Shown here in pieces: positions 49,993-58,295 of a DNA stretch of 64,000 nucleotides; the stretch's first letter is position 1; every line of letters starts with the position of its first letter. The notes below the pieces were generated by a model, which was not told the DNA's origin, searched no databases, and saw only the letters and a program-made list of their open reading frames with translations. Both the position numbers and the translations under genes were made by a program. The DNA is from Arthrobacter sp. ISL-28 (GTDB taxonomy: Bacteria > Actinomycetota > Actinomycetes > Actinomycetales > Micrococcaceae), in assembly GCF_018613875.1 (NCBI RefSeq), contig NZ_JAGGPJ010000014.1:113685-177684 (forward strand). Direction: 5' to 3'.

Positions 49993-52311
49993 ATGAAGTT
50001 CGGCAAACAGCCCGCCCCCGTTGCGGACATCAACGAGGACGCCCTCGCCGTCGGCAAACCGAAAACGGAAGCTGCCGGCGTCAAGGCCGTGATGGTGGCA
50101 TTGGAGCGGGCCGTGGCCCAGGCCGGTGTCACCAGGACGGCGCAGTCGCTGCTGCGCCTGAACCAGCGCGGCGGCTTCGACTGTCCGGGCTGTGCCTGGC
50201 CGGAATCCGACAAGAAGCGGAAGGCGGCCGAGTTCTGCGAAAACGGGGCCAAGGCAGTGGCCGAGGAAAACACGCTCCGCACGGTCGGGGCAGAGTTCTG
50301 GGCCCGGCACTCCATCGCGGAACTGGCGGAGAAGACGGAGTACTGGCTGGGCAACCAGGGCCGGCTCAGCGAACCGGTGGTCATCCGGGAAGGGGAGACC
50401 CATTATTCACCGATCTCCTGGGCGGATGCCTTCGAGCTCATCGGTGAACACATCCGGGCCAGCACGCCTGACCGCTGCGTCTTCTACACCTCCGGCCGCA
50501 CGGCCAACGAGACCGCGTTCATGTACCAACTGCTTGCCCGTGCTCTCGGAACAAATAACCTGCCGGACTGTTCCAACATGTGCCACGAGTCCTCCGGCTC
50601 GGCGCTCAACCCAACGATCGGCATCGGCAAAGGCACCGTGTCGCTGGACGATATCCACGACGCCGAGCTGATCTTCGTCGTCGGGCAGAACCCCGGCACC
50701 AACCATCCGCGCATGCTCTCGGCCCTGAAGGAGTGCAAGGACAAGGGCGGCAAGGTGGTGGCGGTGAACCCGCTGCCCGAGGCCGGACTCTTCAACTTCA
50801 AGGACCCGCAGACAGTTTCCGGCGTGGTCGGCGGCGGCACGCCGCTGGCCGATGAGTACCTGCAGATCAAGGTGGGCGGGGACCTGGCGCTCTTCCAGGC
50901 ACTGGGCCACCTGCTGCTGGCGGCCGAGGAACAGAACCCGGGCACCGTCGTCGACCGTTCCTTCATCGACGCCCAGACCGACGGGTTCGACGCCTACCGC
51001 GAGGCCCGCCGGGAACTGGACTGGGAAGAAACCGAGAAGGCCACGGGCCTGTCCCGGCAGCAGATCGAGGACGTGGCGGGGATGCTCATCCGGTCCAAGG
51101 CGACCATCTTCTGCTGGGCCCTGGGCGTGACGCAACAGCCCCACTCGGTGGACACCATCAAGGAAATGGTCAACGTCCTGCTGCTGCAGGGCAACTTCGG
51201 CAAGCCCGGCGCCGGGGCCTGCCCGGTCCGCGGCCACTCCAACGTCCAGGGCGACCGGACCATGGGCATCTGGGAAAAGCCGAAGGAATGGCTCCTGGAG
51301 GCGCTGGACAAGGAGTTCGGCATCCAGTCCCCGCGGGGCCACGGGTACGACGCCGTCGAGTCCATGGAGGCGTTCGAGCGCGACGAAGTGGACGTCTTCG
51401 TGTCCATGGGCGGGAACTTCTCGCTGGCCTGTTCTGACACCGAGACGCTGGAAGCGGGGATGCAGCGGATCGGTCTCACTGTCCACATCTCCACCAAGCC
51501 CAACCGGTCCCATGTGGTGCACGGCCGCACCTCGCTGATTCTTCCCACGCTGGGGCGCACCGACAAAGACGACAAGCACCCCAAGGGCGCCCAGTTCCTG
51601 TCCGTGGAGGACTCCATGTCCGTGGTCCACACAACGCAGGGCAGACTCCAGCCGGTGTCCGAGCACCTGCTCGCCGAACCAGTGATCGTCGCCCGCATGG
51701 CCGCCGCCGCCCTCGGTGCGGACCATCCCGTGGACTGGAAGGCGATGGCCGAGGACTACGACGTGATCCGGGACCACATCTCCCGCGTCATCCCGGGCTT
51801 CGAGGACTTCAACGCCAGGGTCCGGACGAAGAACGGCTTCGTGCTGCCCAACCCGCCGCGCGACACCCGTTCGTTCAACACGGACATCGGCCGCGGGCGC
51901 TTCACGGTCAGCCCGCTGGAATACCTGAGCGCGCCGGAAGGCCATCTTGTCCTGCAGACCATCCGCAGCCACGACCAGTACAACACCACCTTCTACGGCC
52001 TGGATGACCGGTACCGGGGAATCTCGGACGGCCGCCGGGTGATCCTGGTGCACCCGGAGGACCTGGCCGGGCTCGGCTTCCAGGACCGGGACCTCGTCGA
52101 CGTCGTCAGCACCTTCCAGGGGCAGGACCGGCAGGCGGACAAATTCCGGCTGGTCGCCTACCCCACGGCGAAGGGCTGCGCCGCGGCGTACTTCCCCGAG
52201 GCCAACGCCCTGGTGCACAAGGAAAACGTGGCCCGGGAGTCGAACACGCCCGGCTTTAAGGCCATGTTCGTTCGGTTCGTGCCGCACCTGGAGGAGTCTG
52301 TGGCGAGCTAG
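49993..52311 (+). CDS. FdhF/YdeP-type molybdopterin oxidoreductase (candidate formate dehydrogenase)
   Basis: 772-residue molybdopterin enzyme. QRGGFDCPGCAWPE near residue 65 is typical of the YdeP group. The molybdenum-ligand position corresponds to Cys in NMCHESSGSALNPT, where E. coli FdhF has selenocysteine in V-U-H-G. FVVGQNPGTNHPRML, GACPVRGHSNVQGDRT and the C-terminal molybdopterin-binding domain (HDQYNTTFYGLDDRYRG) are intact. No N-terminal [4Fe-4S] Cys quartet is obvious. Located 130 bases after the formaldehyde genes, it probably oxidises the formate made by them, but YdeP-like proteins are poorly characterised. Confidence 0.88.
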   Translation: MKFGKQPAPVADINEDALAVGKPKTEAAGVKAVMVALERAVAQAGVTRTAQSLLRLNQRGGFDCPGCAWPESDKKRKAAEFCENGAKAVAEENTLRTVGAEFWARHSIAELAEKTEYWLGNQGRLSEPVVIREGETHYSPISWADAFELIGEHIRASTPDRCVFYTSGRTANETAFMYQLLARALGTNNLPDCSNMCHESSGSALNPTIGIGKGTVSLDDIHDAELIFVVGQNPGTNHPRMLSALKECKDKGGKVVAVNPLPEAGLFNFKDPQTVSGVVGGGTPLADEYLQIKVGGDLALFQALGHLLLAAEEQNPGTVVDRSFIDAQTDGFDAYREARRELDWEETEKATGLSRQQIEDVAGMLIRSKATIFCWALGVTQQPHSVDTIKEMVNVLLLQGNFGKPGAGACPVRGHSNVQGDRTMGIWEKPKEWLLEALDKEFGIQSPRGHGYDAVESMEAFERDEVDVFVSMGGNFSLACSDTETLEAGMQRIGLTVHISTKPNRSHVVHGRTSLILPTLGRTDKDDKHPKGAQFLSVEDSMSVVHTTQGRLQPVSEHLLAEPVIVARMAAAALGADHPVDWKAMAEDYDVIRDHISRVIPGFEDFNARVRTKNGFVLPNPPRDTRSFNTDIGRGRFTVSPLEYLSAPEGHLVLQTIRSHDQYNTTFYGLDDRYRGISDGRRVILVHPEDLAGLGFQDRDLVDVVSTFQGQDRQADKFRLVAYPTAKGCAAAYFPEANALVHKENVARESNTPGFKAMFVRFVPHLEESVAS

Positions 52312-52448
52312 CATCTTCAGGCGAGCTAGCACTCTCAGCGTATGGCGCGCGTCACGAAGTGCTGGATTCGGCGTTTGTTCTCTAGCGAACTGAGAGCACT
52401 GTGTGACTTCAAGGGTCCACGGCAACTCCTTCGCGGAAGGAACATTAA

Positions 52449-52745
52449 ATGAACGCGCAGGCCACACCGGACACCAGATCCTCGTCATACGGGGAGAAGG
52501 AGGCGGTCGATTCCGTGGAGGATCGGCTGGAGCTGATTCTCAGGCTGCGGCGTCAGGCGATCTACCCCCTGGGGCCGGTGGCGGGGGTTTGGGCGCAGTC
52601 GCAGCTGGCCCATGTCGAGGTGCCCTGGCTCGTTGAAACCCTGCAGGACGTCACGGCCTGGGCGAGGCAGCTGGAACAGCTGGCCGTAGCTCCCTGCGAA
52701 GGGTGCGGGGCTGGCAAAGGCAAAGCGGAGGTCCGGGCGGCGTGA
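52449..52745 (+). CDS. Small unknown protein downstream of FdhF-like gene
   Basis: 98-residue protein with no recognised domain. GCGGAAGG precedes ATG 52449 at a good distance. The middle (DRLELILRLRRQAIYPLGPV) and AQSQLAHVEVPWLVETLQDVTAWARQLEQ look helical. The tail carries two cysteines in CEGCGAG, a possible metal or disulfide site. Spacing to the FdhF gene (137 bases, containing GCGAGCTAGCA twice) suggests its own promoter. A helper role for the molybdoenzyme is only a guess from position. Confidence 0.6.
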   Translation: MNAQATPDTRSSSYGEKEAVDSVEDRLELILRLRRQAIYPLGPVAGVWAQSQLAHVEVPWLVETLQDVTAWARQLEQLAVAPCEGCGAGKGKAEVRAA

Positions 52746-52786
52746 GCCCTCTTCATTGGATCGCCGTGGCTGATCCAGCTGTGCGG

Positions 52787-52845
52787 CGGCAACTGTCCTG
52801 GCGGTAACTGTCCCGTCGGTAACCGTCCCGGTAGGCGCTGCCTAC
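52787..52845. repeat. Short tandem repeats and hairpin at convergent gene ends
   Basis: Three imperfect 15-16 base copies of GGCGGTAACTGTCCC lie in a row (about 52787-52830). They are followed by the hairpin GTAGGC-GCT-GCCTAC (52831-52845), whose right arm contains the stop codon of the sigma-factor gene. It lies between convergent stops and may act in termination. Confidence 0.5.
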
Positions 52846-53924
52846 TGGGAGCCGCGCGATTCGGCCCGTGCCTGGAGGTAAACCGGGTCAAAGGCTGCAT
52901 GGGGCATGCAGCCGACGGATGTTGCGTAAGCGGAGCAATCGGCGAAACGGCCGTCGTGCTCCAGCTCCGTCACCGCAGCGTTCGGCGCCGCAGGCAGCAG
53001 CATGAGCACGACAACGGCCGCCGCTGCTCCAAGGGCTTTCAGCCCTTGGAGGACTGCAGGAACAATGTCAGCGGATTCATGGATGGATTCCGCGATGTGG
53101 GCAAAGGGGTAATGGGCAGGGGAAGACAAGAGTTCGAGGATCCGGACGGCCATCACCGGCGAGAGCACCGCTGGAAGAAGTCCCGGATGGACGCCCTGCA
53201 TTTTAGAACTGAGGTCGCCCAATCCTTGAAGTGCCCGGCGGCAGCTCCGGCACGTGCGGATGTGACTGTCCACCTTGGCCTGGTTCGCCGCGGTAGCGCG
53301 GTCCAGTGCAGCCCCGGCCAGAAACGGAAGCATGGACTCGCAGCCGCTGTCTTGTGCGTTGCGCAGATACACCACGAGATAGGCCTCACGAAGTCCGTTC
53401 CGCGCACGCCTGAGGAGGGCCGAGAGTGCGTTGGGCGTAATGTCGAGAAGAGGGGCGGCTTCGCGCGGCTTCAGTCCTTCAATTTCCACATACCAAAGAG
53501 CCCGCTGCCAACGAAGGGGCAGTGTCGCGAAGGCCTCCGCCACGAAATCGTGCTCCTGCTGGCCGGTGTGGTCGAGCCCGGGGTTCCGATCGTCAGCCAG
53601 CTCGGTTATTCGTTCTGATGGATGCTCAGCGGACGAATGACGGTCCAGCGCCGCTGAGCGGACGGCCCTGAGAAGATAGGGCCGGACGGGGCCAACTGGC
53701 CCTTTCCCGCGTCGCATCGCAGAGAGTGATTTGAGGAAGGCCGTCGCAGCGATGTCTTCTGCGTCATGTATGGACCTGCTCAGCCTCTGGGCATACGCCA
53801 AGGCAGGTTCCCAATGGATCCGGTACAGCTCAAGAACTGCCCCGGCCCTGCCTTCCCGGCAATCCTGGACAAGGCTGGCTTCGGCCTCAGCCGTTGCCTC
53901 CGCCTCGGCCATATCGCCTTCCAT
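52842..53924 (-). CDS. Sigma-70-like factor fused to zinc anti-sigma domain and membrane anchor
   Basis: About 360 residues. Region 2 (ALAYAQRLSRSIHDAEDIAA) and region 4 (LPLRWQRALWYVEIEGLKPR, then ITPNALSALLRRARNGLRE) of an ECF-like sigma factor are followed by a zinc anti-sigma motif H-x3-C-x2-C in DSHIRTCRSCRRAL. One transmembrane helix comes next (ALGAAAAVVVLMLLPAA), and then a 45-residue outer tail with two cysteines (DCSAYATSVGC). A sigma factor tethered with its own inhibitor suggests release by proteolysis or redox change, which is inference. The start is uncertain: ATG 53924 chosen, with alternatives from 53975 to 53912. Confidence 0.82.
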   Translation of the reverse strand: MEGDMAEAEATAEAEASLVQDCREGRAGAVLELYRIHWEPALAYAQRLSRSIHDAEDIAATAFLKSLSAMRRGKGPVGPVRPYLLRAVRSAALDRHSSAEHPSERITELADDRNPGLDHTGQQEHDFVAEAFATLPLRWQRALWYVEIEGLKPREAAPLLDITPNALSALLRRARNGLREAYLVVYLRNAQDSGCESMLPFLAGAALDRATAANQAKVDSHIRTCRSCRRALQGLGDLSSKMQGVHPGLLPAVLSPVMAVRILELLSSPAHYPFAHIAESIHESADIVPAVLQGLKALGAAAAVVVLMLLPAAPNAAVTELEHDGRFADCSAYATSVGCMPHAAFDPVYLQARAESRGSQ

Positions 53925-54155
53925 GCCTGCAGATCCGCCAGGCAGCATGGTGTGGGAGGAGGCCTTCACAACCACGCCTGGTACGTAGATGCGGCAGTTT
54001 GCTGAGGGGAAACTGTAAACATGGTGACTCCGGGCGGACGATGAATTCCTGGCGGGTGCGAAAGTTGTTAGCCTTCACAAAATCACCTTGTGCAGCTTTC
54101 AATGAGTTTTGGTCATAAAAAACATGAACAAGTCACTGTGTGACGGAAACCGCCT

Positions 54156-54638
54156 CTATTCACGCTGGTCATTGATGCTCGTGGGCCCCGGCGGATGCTG
54201 GGTCATGCCATCCTCGCGGTCCAGTGAAGCCAGCAGTCGGTCCAGGGAGCGCAGGATCCGACCAGTGCGCCGTAGTGTGAGAACCGGGTCAACCGGGCCT
54301 AGGCCCCCACTGGTCGCGGCAACGTAGTCAGCCCATTCGCGGTTCAGTTCCTCGAACTCCCGCTGGCCCACCGATACGGTCATCCTCGGGTCAGGTCCTT
54401 CAGGCATGCCGATCACCCCCGGATTGCTGCCTATGCTGATGGTCTTCATCCTACCGGTCCGGGCCGATCCGGTCTCTCTGCAGGACACGAGATTAGGTGC
54501 AGGCTTGGCCGGCGGTGGTTCGGTCGGGAAAGGGACTCTTGGCGGTGTGGGGGCAAGTACGCTTTGGGCGGTGCTTGTGGGACCCTGACCGGTCGAAATT
54601 CCGCTGGAAATGCTGATGATGAACCCCCCAAGTGACAT
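54156..54638 (-). CDS. Hypothetical protein between two sigma-factor genes
   Basis: Open frame of up to 160 residues with no recognised domain. The C-terminal 75 residues (QREFEELNREWADYV..., TLRRTGRILRSLDRLLASLD) look like an amphipathic helical segment with normal codon use. The first 60 are Pro/Thr-rich and may not be translated. Internal Met codons near 54408 or 54390 are possible starts. Reported as possible only. Confidence 0.4.
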   Translation of the reverse strand: MSLGGFIISISSGISTGQGPTSTAQSVLAPTPPRVPFPTEPPPAKPAPNLVSCRETGSARTGRMKTISIGSNPGVIGMPEGPDPRMTVSVGQREFEELNREWADYVAATSGGLGPVDPVLTLRRTGRILRSLDRLLASLDREDGMTQHPPGPTSINDQRE

Positions 54639-54766
54639 CGCCAGACAGGCACCTGCTCAGCGATACGGATTTACTACCCCATTAACGGCCCGGAGGCGAA
54701 AAGCTGACGCCTGGCGGCGGCAAGAGAATCACCGGCACGGCGCGATCACGTCGGATCCGTCAGCAC

Positions 54767-54783
54767 TTGCGAACGTTTCGCAA
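54767..54783 (+). promoter_or_regulatory. TTGCGAA-CGT-TTCGCAA palindrome upstream of second sigma factor
   Basis: A perfect 17-base palindrome about 80-120 bases upstream of the sigma gene start. It is well placed as an operator or as the -35 region of an extracytoplasmic-function promoter. No matching copy was noticed in front of the other sigma gene. Confidence 0.45.
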
Positions 54784-54885
54784 AGAATTATGGGCCACCG
54801 CGTCATGGAACGGGCTTATCCGAGGTGAATGGAGTGAGGCGCCGGGAGTGTGGCCTCGCTTTCAGCGTCGACGGCAGGCAACCAC

Positions 54886-55569
54886 ATGGAAACACTTGAG
54901 CACGCTTCACCGGGGGACGGGCACCTGTGCCCTGCAGCATCCAGCGAGCCCTACGGAGCCAGGCAGGACGTGTCGGAGGCTGGCGCCGCAACCGAGCCCT
55001 CTGCGATCCCGGTTCCGGCGGCTTTGGGTCCTGAATCGGATTTGATTGACGGCGTCCGGGCCGGGGACGCGGAATCCATGGCAGTGCTGTATGAAAGGTA
55101 TCGCGAGCCGGGGCTACGGTTCATCCGGGGTCTGATGTCGGGCGCCCAGGAGTCCGAGGACGTGCTTCATGATGGGTTCGCAAAGGCTGTCGGCGCCATC
55201 AGAAACGGGTACGGACCGACCGATGTGTTTGGCCCGTACCTGAACACCGCAATCCGTTCAGTCGCGATGACGTTCTGGACCAAGCGCGGTCGAGAGCAGC
55301 CAGCACCGGACGAGGACCTGGACCCGGGTCCTGTTGACGACCATGGGCTCGAGACTGTTCTGTCTGTGTTCGAACATGAGCACGTCGCTGCGGCGATGCG
55401 TTCCTTGCCGGAGCGGTGGCGGAAAGTGCTCTGGTATGCCGAGGTCATGGGACAGAAGCCAAGAGACATCGCGCCGATTTTGGGCATCGAACCCAACGCG
55501 GTCTCGGCGTTACTGATCCGTGCCAGGGCCGGGCTGCGCACCGCGTACGAGCAGCAGGGCGGATCGTGA
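54886..55569 (+). CDS. ECF-like sigma-70 family factor without anti-sigma domain
   Basis: About 227 residues. Region 2 is AESMAVLYERYREPGLRFIR with ESEDVLHDGFAKAV, and region 4 is SLPERWRKVLWYAEVMGQKP with IEPNAVSALLIRARAGLRTAY. It closely resembles the sigma part of the fused protein at 52.8-53.9 kb (shared R-W-x-x-x-L-W-Y and P-N-A-x-S-A-L-L-x-R-A-R), so the two are paralogues. It ends just after region 4, with no zinc domain or helix. The first 50 residues are Ala/Pro-rich. ATG 54886 is used; ATG 54850 is also in frame. Confidence 0.85.
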   Translation: METLEHASPGDGHLCPAASSEPYGARQDVSEAGAATEPSAIPVPAALGPESDLIDGVRAGDAESMAVLYERYREPGLRFIRGLMSGAQESEDVLHDGFAKAVGAIRNGYGPTDVFGPYLNTAIRSVAMTFWTKRGREQPAPDEDLDPGPVDDHGLETVLSVFEHEHVAAAMRSLPERWRKVLWYAEVMGQKPRDIAPILGIEPNAVSALLIRARAGLRTAYEQQGGS

Positions 55570-55929
55570 CCTGTCACTTCGGGCCGAGGTCCATGTCTGG
55601 CCCCGGCGGTCCCCGCGTCAGGAATCACAGCCTGGGCAGTTAAGGGAGTGTGCAGGCGATCAGTTGTCCATGCTGCGTCCGGCGGCCACCCCCCAGCCAA
55701 AGGACGTCTGACTGCACATTCGCGACGCGGACGTGAGACACCCGCGAGCGGACGGGACGGGCGGCATCCGGAAGGCTTGAGTTCTTGCCGGAGGCCCCCG
55801 TCCCACACAACCGAACGTCACACATGGACGCGCATCCAACACGGCCGCACGTCGCACCGCCGCACTCCCCACACGTCTGCACGGCGGGAGGGAATTCCCC
55901 CGCCGCGCCTGTTTCCCTCTACAGGGAAT
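55570..55929. other. Gap after second sigma factor, no gene seen
   Basis: 360 bases with several short open frames on both strands, none with a recognisable domain, a good ribosome-binding site or sustained actinobacterial codon bias. A lost C-terminal anti-sigma part of the preceding gene was considered, but no H-x3-C-x2-C motif could be read in any frame. Confidence 0.35.
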
Positions 55930-56355
55930 CTATCTGCGTGGGGTCGGATAATGCTTGTGGAGAATTGCCGTGAGTTCCTGGATTAGTCGGGCGGTGACTT
56001 CCCTGCCGCCCTGGATCCCGGCATCCATGAGCCGGGCGTGGATTTCCCTGAGGGCACGGTAGAGATCCAGCTCGGCTTCGATGCGGTCGTCACGTTCACG
56101 GTCCGTGTGCGTGAAGTACCTGGCATCGACGTCGAGCCATCTGGCAAGTGTGTCGAGCACTTCGGGCCTTCTGACGGAGTTGGGGACGCCGTCGAGGAGA
56201 TTGTTCCACCACTGGGCGGTCGGTACGTGCCCCGACCCGGCCAGAAGCCCGGTGATGACTGCCAGCCCCGCTTCCCTGCTCATTTCAGGTTCTACGGCCG
56301 AGAAGACCCTGTTGACACGGCGGGATAATTCGACCGGATCGTGAAGGATCCCCAT
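55930..56355 (-). CDS. XRE/EspR-like DNA-binding protein
   Basis: 141-residue protein. PVELSRRVNRVFSAVEPEM at the start and VRRPEVLDTLARWLDVDARYF in the middle match the pattern of actinobacterial EspR/XRE-type regulators (helical start, HTH, then a C-terminal helical dimerisation region). Here the tail is IEAELDLYRALREIHARLMD. GGGAG six bases upstream supports ATG 56355 over a longer frame reaching 56484. Recognition helix contacts cannot be assigned confidently. Target unknown; it may relate to the neighbouring sigma genes. Confidence 0.7.
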   Translation of the reverse strand: MGILHDPVELSRRVNRVFSAVEPEMSREAGLAVITGLLAGSGHVPTAQWWNNLLDGVPNSVRRPEVLDTLARWLDVDARYFTHTDRERDDRIEAELDLYRALREIHARLMDAGIQGGREVTARLIQELTAILHKHYPTPRR

Positions 56356-56588
56356 GCCGACTCCCGGCGCCTGGGCCTGTCCGTCAGCATCCCGGCCAGA
56401 CGTCTTGGTTGATCGTGGCGGCAGTGCCCGAATCAGCGTTTGGTCATTGGCCGCTGTCGCCCGAAGCTGTCCCGACACACCCATTTTTTGTCCCTTTCCG
56501 GTACGCCCGCCACCTCGACATTGGTCGTGCAGGGCTAACCAGCAAAGAGCCGGATCGTGACGGACAGGCAGGCGGCCGCGTCGTGACG

Positions 56589-56786
56589 TCAGACGCTGGT
56601 ATCCGAACCCGTGAGGTCCACGATTCTCCCGGCGGCTGCGGCCTCTCTGACAGTCCAGATACCTGCGATTGCAACATCCTCGTGCGGGAATGCCTCCGAC
56701 GTGAGCATGACGGTACCGTCCAATGCGACGAGTCGGAACCTGAAGGAATCATCCGCATCAAGATACAGTTCGAACTTAGCGGCCAT
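56589..56786 (-). CDS. DUF1508 (YegP-type) small protein
   Basis: 65-residue protein with one DUF1508 module: KFELYLDADDSFRFRLVALD followed by TSEAFPHEDVAIAGIWTVRE. YegP-like proteins usually hold two such modules; this has one, which is common in Actinobacteria. AGGAGAACG precedes ATG 56786. The family has no assigned biochemical role. Confidence 0.78.
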   Translation of the reverse strand: MAAKFELYLDADDSFRFRLVALDGTVMLTSEAFPHEDVAIAGIWTVREAAAAGRIVDLTGSDTSV

Positions 56787-56969
56787 GGTCGTTCTCCTAG
56801 CGTGGTGGGACTTAGGGTCTTAACTGCGTAAGCAGGTGGTCGTGACGCCTCACGCACCTTCCCGCAGACGTCCGCCACGAACTGCCCGACGCCGAACGGC
56901 TCGCTATGAGTGCTGGCTTGAGGGCGTCGACCTTGACCGAGGTGCGGGGCGTGGATAGCGTCAGGCCTC

Positions 56970-57390
56970 ATGGGCACCGTTTTCGGCGGGATGGCAGTCA
57001 GCCTCGATGGATATGTCCGCTCTGAGACCCCATGTTGTGACCCATGACCCAGGTATGGCCACGCGCGGGAAGACCAGGCTGTTTTCTGGAGATCTACGAG
57101 AACTGGTCGCTGAAATCAAGTCCTCCATCCCCGAAGACAAGGATCTTTGCGTCTACGGCGGTGCCCAGATCCTGACGCAATTCATCGAGTTGGAGTTGTT
57201 GGACGAATGGAGTATTTCCATCGTGCCGGTGGTCCTGGGGAGCGGCGTGCTTTGCTTCGGCAGGATCAGCCAGTGGACGAAGCTTGGGCTCCTGGAGTGC
57301 CGCCCCTTCCCGTCAGGGATCGTGCTGCTTAAATACAAGATGACCAGACTGCCTGCCGACGTGAATCTGGGATTCTTGAGCAGATCTTGA
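56970..57390 (+). pseudogene. Dihydrofolate reductase-like (RibD C-terminal) pseudogene
   Basis: From ATG 56970 one frame gives MGTVFGGMAVSLDGYVRSE, the usual start of this family, then hits a TGA at 57045. The C-terminal half continues in another frame from about 57055: DLCVYGGAQILTQFIELELL, then VPVVLGSGVLCFG, to TGA 57388. The central part between these is missing, so the gene has an internal deletion plus frameshift. Base composition is less GC-rich at third positions than neighbouring genes, suggesting acquired DNA. Confidence 0.72.
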
Positions 57391-57564
57391 GAGGGTGTTG
57401 TCCAGTCCTTGAGGGTCCGGATCGAGACTTTGGTGAAGGCGGCCGTGCAGAAGCGTCGCGGCAGCATTGGAGCAGGAAGCTGTATCACTGCCGTCCGGGC
57501 AGCTATCGCCTCACGGCGATTTCAGCTTCTCTGCCCCAAATGATTCTTGGGGGAAGGATCCGTT

Positions 57565-57783
57565 ATGGCCCAAAGCAATGTCGAGACTTTCTATGAAGAT
57601 CTGATGTGGAAGAGCCGGCGAGAAGGAAGCCTTCAGTCCCTCGTCGTAAGCACGGATCGGTCCGAGGCTCTGGATGCCGGGAGGCGTGCCGCAATGCGCG
57701 ACCGCGTCGACCACGTCATCCGGGACATGGACGGCCACTTCCTATACCAGAACAGCTACCGGGACCTCCCGAACACCTACTAG
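57565..57783 (+). CDS. DUF2188-like small protein
   Basis: 72 residues. The second half (SEALDAGRRAAMRDRVDHVI followed by DMDGHFLYQNSYRDLP) follows the DUF2188 pattern in which an EA-x-x-AGR helix leads into an H-V-I-x-x-x-DG strand and a terminal N-S-Y. The first half (FYEDLMWKSRREGSLQSLVV) corresponds to its opening strands. GGGAAGGA lies seven bases before ATG 57565. Function unknown. Confidence 0.65.
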   Translation: MAQSNVETFYEDLMWKSRREGSLQSLVVSTDRSEALDAGRRAAMRDRVDHVIRDMDGHFLYQNSYRDLPNTY

Positions 57784-57843
57784 ATGCGGACGTCTGCGGG
57801 TTTGGCGTCTGACTGGCCCAGGCATGGATTTGCTCCTCATTGG

Positions 57844-58130
57844 TTGTGCGGAGTACAGCGTGCGGAGGAGGTCCTCATCATCGTCCAAGGCCTCTGAGAC
57901 CCTCTTCTCTGCGACTGCGGGCTGCATTCGTGAACAAGCGGCCTCCATGTGGGCAAGGCCGGCATCGTCTATGTTCGAGGTTCCCCTGCGGGCCGCTTCA
58001 ACTTCCAGAGTCGCCCTGACCTCATAGATATGGATCAGCTCGGACACGGTGAATTCACGGACCACAGCGCCCTTGTGAGCTATTCGGGTGGCCAGACCGG
58101 TGGTTGACCGCTCCCGTGAAGGGCTCAGGT
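57844..58130 (-). pseudogene. GntR-family (FCD) regulator fragment
   Basis: The minus strand encodes GLATRIAHKGAVVREFTVSE followed by LIHIYEVRATLEVEAARRG, the wing and start of the FCD ligand domain of a GntR regulator, and about 45 further residues. The DNA-recognition helices before it and most of the FCD domain after it are missing, and the flanking frame has no family similarity. The fragment lies just downstream of the amidohydrolase/sarcosine oxidase unit and may be the remains of its former regulator. Confidence 0.75.
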
Positions 58131-58295
58131 CAAAGACTGTCGGCTGGTTAATGTGCCCGGACAGTGGAGGGGGACTGGAGACCCGGCATGATCTGCAGAC
58201 AGCAGGAGGGGCACAGCACAGGGTGGGCCCCTCCTGCTGATTCCGTTCATGCCAAAACCGGGTGGGTAGAACGGCAGCGTTCCGCCCGCCATGTA

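Noticed and set aside
50407..52488. A 693-codon open frame antisense to the FdhF-like gene
   Set aside because: Composition is typical of a shadow frame; the sense frame has complete family motifs.
55570..55929. Remnant of an anti-sigma domain after the second sigma factor
   Set aside because: No H-x3-C-x2-C motif or transmembrane helix could be read in any frame.
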